A stretch of 6,375 bases of DNA from a bacterium (lineage in GTDB: Bacteria; Bacteroidota; Ignavibacteria; Kapaibacteriales; UBA2268): assembly GCA_024710535.1 (NCBI GenBank), contig JANJUO010000596.1:1-6375 (forward strand), written 5' to 3'. A program made the translations under genes and the position numbers. Positions 1 to 4,887 of this stretch are shown here, piece by piece (position 1 is the first letter of the stretch; the number at the start of each line of letters is the position of its first letter). The notes under the pieces are model-generated. The model searched no databases. It was not told the DNA's origin and saw nothing but the letters and a program-made list of their open reading frames with translations.

Positions 1-170
1 AGAACAGGGAAAATTGTTCCCTGATTTTTTCCAGTTTTGTTATTAAACTGTTTTACGAATTCCATACCATTCAAACCACGCTGACCAAAAGCCGGGCCCA
101 CCGGTGGAGCCATTGTCGCTTCTCCGGCTTTGAGCTGGAGTTTGAACGTACCCATTACTTTTTTTGCCAT
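1..170 (-). CDS. rplK: Ribosomal protein L11, N-terminal part (3' end beyond the window)
   Basis: This encodes the first 56 residues of large-subunit ribosomal protein L11, which forms the GTPase-associated region with 23S rRNA and helps factors such as EF-G act on the ribosome. The translation begins MAKKVMGTFKLQLKAGEAT and continues with the family signature APPVGPAFGQ at residues 21-30, including the proline pair P22-P23 of the N-terminal domain, then MEFVKQFN at 36-43. The ATG at 170-168 matches the usual L11 start; no strong Shine-Dalgarno sequence precedes it. It lies 29 bp after nusG on the same strand, the standard secE-nusG-rplK order, so co-transcription is likely. Two normally conserved positions differ from the common bacterial pattern ALGQxGVNIMEF: Phe28 replaces Leu and Gly35 replaces Ile. 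The remaining gene lies off the left edge, so it is cut by the window and not known to be broken. Confidence 0.96.
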   Translation of the reverse strand, partial: MAKKVMGTFKLQLKAGEATMAPPVGPAFGQRGLNGMEFVKQFNNKTGKNQGTIFPV

Positions 171-199
171 TTCAAAAAACTCTAATAGTTAATAATGAT

Positions 200-796
200 T
201 TATTTTTCAAGCTCGACTTGGCTGAATTCCAATTCTACCGGTGTTTTGCGACCCAAAATTCCAACTTCTACCTTTAGTTTTTGCTTTTCAAGATTTACAT
301 CTTTAACAGTTCCGCTAAAAGTGTTGAATGGACCGTCAATAACGCGAACAGGATCGCCAATTGCGAACGTTGTTTCCACTGTTGTAATATCCTTACGCTC
401 TTCTACTCTGCCAAGAATTCTATCAACTTCTCCTCTCTGAAGAGGCACAGGTTCATTTTTTCTACCGACAAAGGAGACAATCGAAGGAAGATTTTGAATA
501 ATATCTTTTGTTTTTTTGTCAAGAACAGCACGAATAATAATATATCCGGGCAAAAAGTTTTTGATTCGAGTTCTACGTTTACCATTACGAATCTCAAAAA
601 CTGTTTCTTGCGGGATAAGAACTTCTTTTATTTTATCTTCTAATTTAAGGCGTTTAACCTCAATTTCAATAGCAGTTTTCACACGGTTTTCGTGACTCGT
701 AAAAGTTCGAATAGCATACCACTTTGCTTCGATTGCGTCTGTATCTTCAGCAATTTGGTTATTAATCGGTTGTTCATCTAATGTAATTTCTGCCAT
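200..796 (-). CDS. nusG: Transcription elongation/antitermination factor NusG
   Basis: NusG binds the RNA polymerase clamp through its N-terminal NGN domain and modulates pausing; its KOW domain contacts Rho or ribosomal protein S10, coupling transcription with translation. The 198-residue product has a short acidic extension (about 1-24), then the NGN domain starting at KWYAIRTF (25-32), with IPQETVFEIRNGKRR at 61-75 and the hallmark FLPGYIIIRA at 81-90. The KOW domain follows at about 144-198, with GDPVRVIDGPFNTFSGTV and the typical ending GRKTPVELEFSQVE. Length is close to the usual 180-200 residues. The ATG at 796 gives an N-terminus extended by roughly 15 residues relative to E. coli NusG; there is no convincing ribosome-binding site to settle the start. 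It sits 25 bp after secE and 29 bp before rplK in one apparent operon. The identity is secure. Confidence 0.98.
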   Translation of the reverse strand: MAEITLDEQPINNQIAEDTDAIEAKWYAIRTFTSHENRVKTAIEIEVKRLKLEDKIKEVLIPQETVFEIRNGKRRTRIKNFLPGYIIIRAVLDKKTKDIIQNLPSIVSFVGRKNEPVPLQRGEVDRILGRVEERKDITTVETTFAIGDPVRVIDGPFNTFSGTVKDVNLEKQKLKVEVGILGRKTPVELEFSQVELEK

Positions 797-821
797 TGTT
801 TGCTCTGATTTAATGTAAAAA

Positions 822-1004
822 TTAGTAAATAGCGTTCATTACTATTGCCATAATTTCATCAACTATGAAAGTAAAAGCAGTTATGATAGCTGTTACTACA
901 ATTACAACAACAGTTGATTCGCGAAGTTGTTCTTTGGTAGGCCATGAAACTTTCTTCATTTCAGAAGTTACTTCATTTACAAATTTTTTTATTTTTGCAA
1001 CCAT
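822..1004 (-). CDS. secE: Preprotein translocase subunit SecE
   Basis: SecE is the small essential subunit of the SecYEG channel in the cytoplasmic membrane; it clamps SecY and is needed for protein export and membrane insertion. The 60-residue product is the short single-span form found in most bacteria outside the gamma-proteobacteria. It has an amphipathic cytoplasmic helix (about 1-18), the conserved KKVSWPT turn (17-23, with W21-P22-T23), then one membrane segment from about residue 31 to 57. The start at 1004 fits the family, although no good Shine-Dalgarno sequence lies upstream. It follows tRNA-Trp by 38 nt and precedes nusG by 25 bp, the conserved arrangement tRNA-Trp-secE-nusG, so the tRNAs and these coding genes are probably transcribed together from the promoter ahead of tRNA-Tyr. 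Confidence 0.97.
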   Translation of the reverse strand: MVAKIKKFVNEVTSEMKKVSWPTKEQLRESTVVVIVVTAIITAFTFIVDEIMAIVMNAIY

Positions 1005-1042
1005 TGTAGATATTCTTTATTTAATAAATAAATTCTTTCTTG

Positions 1043-1115
1043 CACGAGTGGCAGGAATCGAACCCGCAACCAACGGTTTTGGAGACCGCTACTCTACCAA
1101 TTGAGCTACACTCGT
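1043..1115 (-). tRNA. tRNA-Trp (anticodon CCA)
   Basis: This 73-nt gene folds as a standard cloverleaf. The acceptor strands ACGAGTG and CACTCGT pair fully, the anticodon stem GCGGT/ACCGT encloses the loop CTCCAAA with anticodon CCA, and the T-arm contains GGTTCGATTCC. The discriminator base is G, as expected for tryptophan tRNA. The 3' CCA is not encoded (the DNA continues CAA), so it must be added by tRNA nucleotidyltransferase. It lies directly ahead of secE, a position conserved in many bacteria. Confidence 0.97.
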
Positions 1116-1126
1116 AAACTTTTCAG

Positions 1127-1199
<73 letters not shown>

Positions 1200-1268
1200 A
1201 ACTATAAATTAATGAAAGCGTAACCGAATTTTTCCAGTTCCGCTAAAATATGCTCCGTAACCCATCAG

Positions 1269-1341
1269 AGCGGGAGACGAGACTCGAACCCGCGACCCTC
1301 AGCTTGGAAGGCTGATGCTCTACCAACTGAGCTACTCCCGC
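1269..1341 (-). tRNA. tRNA-Gly (anticodon TCC)
   Basis: This is a 73-nt cloverleaf with a perfect acceptor stem (GCGGGAG/CTCCCGC), D-arm GCTCAGTTGGTAGAGC, anticodon stem TCAGC/GCTGA around CTTCCAA (anticodon TCC, reading GGA and GGG), and T-arm CGGGTTCGAGTCTCG. The discriminator is U and CCA is not encoded. It is second in the four-tRNA cluster. The 69-nt spacer to tRNA-Thr contains only a short direct repeat (GGTTACG, twice on the minus strand) and no gene that I can recognise. Confidence 0.97.
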
Positions 1342-1372
1342 ATATTTATATTTATGTTTGCTTAAAATCAAG

Positions 1373-1456
1373 TGGGTAGAGAAGGGTTCGAACCTCCGTA
1401 GGGCGTAGCCCAGCAGATTTACAGTCTGCCCCGTTTAACCACTTCGGTATCTACCC
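1373..1456 (-). tRNA. tRNA-Tyr (anticodon GTA), class II with long variable arm
   Basis: This 84-nt gene has acceptor strands GGGTAGA/TCTACCC, anticodon stem CAGA/TCTG around loop CTGTAAA with anticodon GTA, and a long variable arm in which GGGC pairs with GCCC, as expected for a bacterial class II tyrosine tRNA. The T-arm is GGAGG-TTCGAAC-CCTTC. The discriminator is A and CCA is not encoded (the DNA continues CTT). It is the first gene of the tRNA-secE-nusG-rplK transcription unit, with a promoter immediately upstream. Confidence 0.97.
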
Positions 1457-1469
1457 TTGATATAGCTTA

Positions 1470-1501
1470 CAAAATTAAAAACTTTTCAAATAACATCCAA
1501 A
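1470..1501 (-). promoter_or_regulatory. Probable Bacteroidota-type promoter for the tRNA-secE-nusG-rplK operon
   Basis: On the minus strand TTTG (1501-1498) is followed after exactly 20 bp by TAATTTTG (1477-1470). This matches the primary-sigma consensus described for Bacteroidota, TTTG near -33 and TAnnTTTG near -7. Transcription would begin a few bases downstream, leaving a leader of roughly 8-10 nt before the mature tRNA-Tyr 5' end at 1456, which is sensible for a tRNA operon. Upstream A/T tracts could act as an UP-like element; that part is inference. Confidence 0.65.
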
Positions 1502-1633
1502 CAATTTTTTTCTTTGTTGAACTTTTTTTCTGCAAATGCGTTCAAAAAAGAATTCAAATTTACACACTTTTTTAATTATATCCAAATAAAAAATTAATAT
1601 ATTCAAAAAAATATTTCAAAAAAAAATATAGAA

Positions 1634-1655
1634 AATTATGATTTAATTCATAATT
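1634..1655 (-). terminator. Weak candidate terminator after the dehydrogenase gene
   Basis: An 8-bp perfect inverted repeat (AATTATGA/TCATAATT, 6-nt loop) lies about 35 bp past the dehydrogenase stop codon. In the direction of its transcription the stem is followed a few bases later by a run of nine T. The stem holds only one G-C pair, so it would be unstable; it is the only terminator-like structure I found in this spacer and could be chance in such AT-rich DNA. Confidence 0.28.
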
Positions 1656-1690
1656 GTCAAAATATCATAGACTTAGTAAAAAAAAATAAT

Positions 1691-2719
1691 TTATATACTT
1701 AATACGATTTTTCCGGTATAATTGCCGCTTTCCATTAATCTGTGTGCTTCTGATGCATCTTTCAAATCAAAAACTCTATCAATATGAGGCTTGATTGTTC
1801 CATTTGCTGCAAGATTGATCAAATCTTTAAATTCTCCAATCGAGCCTAAATAAAGTCCCAAAATACTCAAATGCCTGAAATAAGTTTGCTGAATATTCAA
1901 TTTTACTTCTACGCCTGTCATCATTCCGCAAAACATAATTTTTCCGGCTTTTCTGACCATAGAAAAAGTTTTATCAAATGTTGCAGGACCAACAAAGTCA
2001 AGAATTGTATCGATTCCTTTAGGAAAAATTTTCTTAACTTCGGAAACCACGTCGTCCTCATAATGATTAAAAACAAAATCAGCACCTAAATTCATCATAA
2101 AATCTTTCTTTTCGTTTTTTCCTACTGTGGTTATTACTGTTGCACCGGCTTTTTTTGCAAGTTGAACAGCGTAAGTGCCAAGACCACTTGCACCACCCCA
2201 AATAAAGAAAGTATCGCCCTCTGAAATATTACCAATTTTATGAACTGCATGATGAGCCGTAATTCCCGCAATTGGTAATGCGGCGGCATCTTCAAAAGAT
2301 AATGTATCCGGGATTTTTACAACATTTTCAGCAGGAACGGCAATATATTGAGCATAAGAGCCATGCTTCATCATCCCAAAAAATTGCCAGCCATCATTCA
2401 AAAATGTATCTTCACCAAATTTTGGGTCTCTATTTTCCGGCAGAGAAATAGGATAAATAACAACTCTATCTCCCTTGCTCAAACCGTTGACATTCGAGCC
2501 AAAATCTGCTACCAGTCCCGCAATATCGCCACCCAAAATATGTGGGAAATTCAATTTCAACATTGGGTATCCTTTTCTGATAACTGTATCTATACGATTT
2601 AAACTTGTATTTTTTATCTCTATCAACACGCTATTATCGTCAAACTTAGGTGTATCAAAATTTTCAACAAATTTTAAAACATCGGCTGAACCATGTTCAT
2701 TGAAAATCACTGCTTTCAT
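1691..2719 (-). CDS. Medium-chain dehydrogenase/reductase, quinone-oxidoreductase-like, zinc ligands absent
   Basis: This 342-residue protein is an NAD(P)H-dependent oxidoreductase of the MDR (alcohol dehydrogenase-like) superfamily, presumably cytosolic. The N-terminal GroES-like domain begins MKAVIFNEHG and contains SLNRIDTVIRKG (39-50) and PHILGGDIAGLV (59-70); the Rossmann domain carries the nucleotide-binding loop GGASGLG (175-181), and the protein ends YTGKIVLSI. The only cysteine is Cys264, so both the catalytic zinc cysteine and the four-cysteine structural zinc lobe are missing, although a loop of similar position (about 90-118) remains. This favours a zinc-independent quinone oxidoreductase or enoyl reductase over an alcohol dehydrogenase; the substrate cannot be deduced. 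The ATG at 2719 is preferred: GAGG at 2729-2726 lies 6 nt before it. A TTG at 2731 would add four residues but overlaps that ribosome-binding site. It stands alone, divergent from the CheW-like gene. Confidence 0.9.
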   Translation of the reverse strand: MKAVIFNEHGSADVLKFVENFDTPKFDDNSVLIEIKNTSLNRIDTVIRKGYPMLKLNFPHILGGDIAGLVADFGSNVNGLSKGDRVVIYPISLPENRDPKFGEDTFLNDGWQFFGMMKHGSYAQYIAVPAENVVKIPDTLSFEDAAALPIAGITAHHAVHKIGNISEGDTFFIWGGASGLGTYAVQLAKKAGATVITTVGKNEKKDFMMNLGADFVFNHYEDDVVSEVKKIFPKGIDTILDFVGPATFDKTFSMVRKAGKIMFCGMMTGVEVKLNIQQTYFRHLSILGLYLGSIGEFKDLINLAANGTIKPHIDRVFDLKDASEAHRLMESGNYTGKIVLSI

Positions 2720-2725
2720 TAATAT

Positions 2726-2729
2726 CCTC
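2726..2729 (-). promoter_or_regulatory. Shine-Dalgarno sequence deciding the dehydrogenase start
   Basis: GAGG followed by ATATTA and then ATG is the clearest ribosome-binding site in the window, with 6-nt spacing. It selects the ATG at 2719 over the in-frame TTG at 2731, whose reading frame would run through the site. Most other genes here lack a good Shine-Dalgarno sequence. Confidence 0.7.
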
Positions 2730-2807
2730 AAAATATGAAAAAAAAGTAAAACGAATAATTCAAAAAAAAATTGAAAAAAAATATTTAATTATATAAATTA
2801 TTTTTAG

Positions 2808-2815
2808 TAATTTAG
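2808..2815 (+). promoter_or_regulatory. Possible -7 element for the CheW/CZB gene
   Basis: TAATTTAG matches the Bacteroidota -7 pattern TAnnTTTG at all but one position and ends 29 bp before the ATG, nearly the same distance as the mraY element. The expected -33 position carries TTTA instead of TTTG. In a 125-bp divergent spacer this AT-rich, a near match may arise by chance. I found no convincing promoter for the divergent dehydrogenase. Confidence 0.25.
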
Positions 2816-2844
2816 CACTTTGTTAATTGTAACTTTAATGCAAT

Positions 2845-3666
2845 ATGAAAAATGAAAAAGTAAATGAAGATGAATATTATGCTGAGGATTTGCTCGAATC
2901 ATTAAGCAAATATTTGATAATTGAAATTTCGGATGTAAAGTATGCTTTTAATATTTCCAATATTAGAGAAATTATACTTTTACCGAAAATTACTCCATTT
3001 CCCGAAAGTTTGCATTACGAAAGAGGCATACTTAAATTACGTAATAATATTATTAGAGTTATTGATTTACGAAAAAGATTGAATTTTCCGAGTTTGCTCG
3101 AAGAAGATGAAGTATTTTTATCTATGTTGATGCAAAGAAAGCAAGACCATATCAATTGGTTGAATGAATTAATAGCTTCTGTGGATGAAAATCGAACATT
3201 CAATCTTACAAACGATCCCACTCAATGTGCTTTTGGTAAATGGTATTATAATTATAAGGCAACCAATATTTCAATGGCAATTTATCTTGCTCAATTTGAC
3301 CATCCACATAAAATCATACATGGAATTGCGGATAAAGTAAAAGAATGCGTTGCAAAAGGAGATTTCAAAAATGCAAAAAAAATTATTAATGATACAAAAG
3401 ATAAAGAATTTGCATTAATGATTGAATTGTTTGATAATATTCACCAAGTTGTTAGAGAATCTCATAGAGAAATCGGTATTGTATTCGAAAATGAAAATTG
3501 GAATGACTTAATTTGCTTTTCTTCAGACAAGGTACATAGTATTGCTCATATTGAAATTGATTCGGTGGAGCACCCCAACTCAATTAAAAACAAAGATTAT
3601 ATAAAAGGTATAGCAAAAAGTGAAGATGATGTTTATATAATATTGGATGAATCTAAATTATTTTAA
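2845..3666 (+). CDS. CheW-like chemotaxis adaptor with an internal CZB zinc-binding domain
   Basis: This 273-residue soluble protein combines two signalling domains. Residues about 22-82 resemble the first half of CheW (KYLIIEISDVKYAFNISNI, then GILKLRNNIIRVIDLRKRL at 61-79). Residues about 210-273 resemble the second half, ending DYIKGIAKSEDDVYIILDES with the usual CheW C-terminal spacing. Between them, about 95-207, is a CZB (chemoreceptor zinc-binding) domain with its characteristic ligands: His102 (DHINWL), Cys128 (QCAFGKWYY, 127-135), His155 and His159 (DHPHKIIH). CheW couples chemoreceptors to the CheA kinase; CZB domains bind zinc through the 3His/Cys set and are linked to sensing zinc or oxidants that attack the zinc-bound cysteine. 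An adaptor whose coupling responds to zinc or redox state is therefore a reasonable inference. An in-frame TAA lies 9 nt upstream of the ATG; there is no clear Shine-Dalgarno sequence. No cheA or receptor gene is nearby. Confidence 0.85.
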   Translation: MKNEKVNEDEYYAEDLLESLSKYLIIEISDVKYAFNISNIREIILLPKITPFPESLHYERGILKLRNNIIRVIDLRKRLNFPSLLEEDEVFLSMLMQRKQDHINWLNELIASVDENRTFNLTNDPTQCAFGKWYYNYKATNISMAIYLAQFDHPHKIIHGIADKVKECVAKGDFKNAKKIINDTKDKEFALMIELFDNIHQVVRESHREIGIVFENENWNDLICFSSDKVHSIAHIEIDSVEHPNSIKNKDYIKGIAKSEDDVYIILDESKLF

Positions 3667-3715
3667 AAAAATGATATTTTCTATGATATTCTTTTTACTT
3701 TAACTAATCATTCCG

Positions 3716-3723
3716 TAAATTTG
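3716..3723 (+). promoter_or_regulatory. Probable -7 promoter element for mraY-murG
   Basis: TAAATTTG matches the Bacteroidota -7 consensus TAnnTTTG exactly and ends 30 bp before the mraY ATG, leaving a leader of about 25 nt. At the expected -33 position, 19-21 bp upstream, there is only a T-run (3692-3696) and no TTTG, so the match is half complete. Confidence 0.45.
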
Positions 3724-3753
3724 TATTTTTAATCATTAATAGAAATTTATAAG

Positions 3754-4884
3754 ATGCTTTATCATCTTTTTATGTTTTTAAAAGAAAATTTTGATCCTCC
3801 CGGATTTGGGATATTTCAATATTTAACATTTAGAGCCGCAGCTGCAGCCATTACTGCACTTTTGATTAGTTTTTTTATTGGACCGATTATAATAAAAAAA
3901 TTAAAAAAATTGCAAATTGGCGAGCAGGCAAAAAAAGAATTGAGTGCTGTTGGTAATCATTCGCTAAAAGCTGGTACTCCAACGATGGGCGGTTTGATAG
4001 TATTATCGGCATTACTTTTGCCGACAATTTTATGGGCAAATATGACAAATATGTTCATTTTGCTAATTTTGATTACAACTGCATTCCTTGGTGGTGTTGG
4101 ATTTTTGGACGATTATCTCAAAGTAATCAAAAAATTTCCCAAAGGATTGATTGGCAGATATAAGATTGTTGGGCAAGTGGCAATTGGATTGATTTTGGGT
4201 GGAACTATTTATTTTTTTCCTGAACTTTTTTCATCTTCATTTGATACATTCAATACTGTTACAACAATTCCATTTGAAAAAAATGCAAATTTTGATTTTC
4301 AATTTTTATATATACCGGTTGTAATTTTTATTTTGACAGCAACTTCGAATGCAGTAAATCTTACCGATGGACTCGATGGATTATCTATTGGAACCGTTGG
4401 CGTTACAAGCCTTGCATTTGCTTTGATTGCTTATGTTTCCGGAAATGCAAAATTTGCAAGTTATTTAAATATTGTATATTTACAAGGATCCGGTGAATTG
4501 ATGATTTTTTGTGCCGCATTAGTTGGTGCTTCTCTTGGATTTCTGTGGTTTAACTCATATCCTGCACAAGTATTTATGGGTGATACAGGTTCGCTTGCTT
4601 TAGGTGGCGCAGTTGGTGGATTGGCAATATTATTAAAAAAAGAATTTTTACTTCCTATATTAGGTGGTATATTTTTTGCTGAGACAATTAGTGTGATTTT
4701 GCAGGTAAGTTATTTTAAATATACAAAAAAGAAATATGGGCAAGGCAAGCGGCTGTTTAGGATGGCGCCATTGCATCATCATTTTGAGAAATCCGGTTTG
4801 CATGAATCGAAAATTGTTACCAGATTTTATATAGTTGCTGTAATATTGGCAATTATAACAATGACAACATTCAAAGTTAGGTAG
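3754..4884 (+). CDS. mraY: Phospho-N-acetylmuramoyl-pentapeptide-transferase (MraY)
   Basis: MraY is an integral membrane enzyme that transfers phospho-MurNAc-pentapeptide from UDP to undecaprenyl phosphate at the cytoplasmic face, making lipid I. The 376-residue protein is mostly hydrophobic, with about ten membrane segments expected, and carries every family signature: GTPTMGG (74-80), the catalytic-site aspartates in FLDDYLK (D119, D120), NAVNLTDGLDGL (199-210), FMGDTGSLALGG (274-285, D277) and MAPLHHHFE (337-345) with the His triad 341-343. Length matches the family (about 360-400). The start MLYHLF, followed by FQYLTFRAA, is the familiar MraY N-terminus. murG begins 3 bp after its stop, so the two are surely co-transcribed. 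In the common dcw order murD and ftsW would follow, but here they do not. All catalytic motifs are intact. Confidence 0.98.
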   Translation: MLYHLFMFLKENFDPPGFGIFQYLTFRAAAAAITALLISFFIGPIIIKKLKKLQIGEQAKKELSAVGNHSLKAGTPTMGGLIVLSALLLPTILWANMTNMFILLILITTAFLGGVGFLDDYLKVIKKFPKGLIGRYKIVGQVAIGLILGGTIYFFPELFSSSFDTFNTVTTIPFEKNANFDFQFLYIPVVIFILTATSNAVNLTDGLDGLSIGTVGVTSLAFALIAYVSGNAKFASYLNIVYLQGSGELMIFCAALVGASLGFLWFNSYPAQVFMGDTGSLALGGAVGGLAILLKKEFLLPILGGIFFAETISVILQVSYFKYTKKKYGQGKRLFRMAPLHHHFEKSGLHESKIVTRFYIVAVILAIITMTTFKVR

Positions 4885-4887
4885 AAA

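Larger units (their letters stand above)
1457..1690. other. 234-bp AT-rich spacer without a gene
   Basis: This spacer separates the dehydrogenase gene from tRNA-Tyr, both on the minus strand. It holds the tRNA operon promoter at its left end and the weak hairpin at 1634-1655. The rest consists of repeated A or T tracts of six to nine bases (for example 1505-1511, 1523-1529, 1605-1611, 1618-1626, 1678-1686). I see no open reading frame, structured RNA or repeat array. The tracts may give intrinsic curvature upstream of the promoter, which is inference. Confidence 0.6.

Noticed and set aside
195..643. Plus-strand open frames opposite nusG
   Set aside because: They are antisense shadows of nusG, with composition unlike real proteins and no homology that I recognise.
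865..1104. Plus-strand open frame of 79 codons across secE and tRNA-Trp
   Set aside because: It is antisense to secE and its end (VAGIEPATNGFG) is the familiar artefact of translating the antisense strand of a tRNA T-arm. It has no independent support.
1200..1268. Possible small RNA or gene in the tRNA-Gly to tRNA-Thr spacer
   Set aside because: Only a 7-bp direct repeat (GGTTACG) is visible; there is no cloverleaf, hairpin or open frame, so it is treated as a processed spacer.
1522..1550. CTTTTTT/AAAAAAG inverted repeat as a terminator
   Set aside because: It is a 7-bp stem made almost only of A-T pairs with a 14-15-nt loop and no adjacent distinct T-run in the right place; too weak to call.
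2720..2731. TTG at 2731 as the dehydrogenase start
   Set aside because: It would add four residues not expected for the family and would place the GAGG ribosome-binding site inside the coding sequence; the ATG at 2719 has ideal spacing.
2348..2738. Plus-strand open frames opposite the dehydrogenase gene (also 1871-2089)
   Set aside because: They are antisense shadows of a well-recognised gene, with no family resemblance and no ribosome-binding site.
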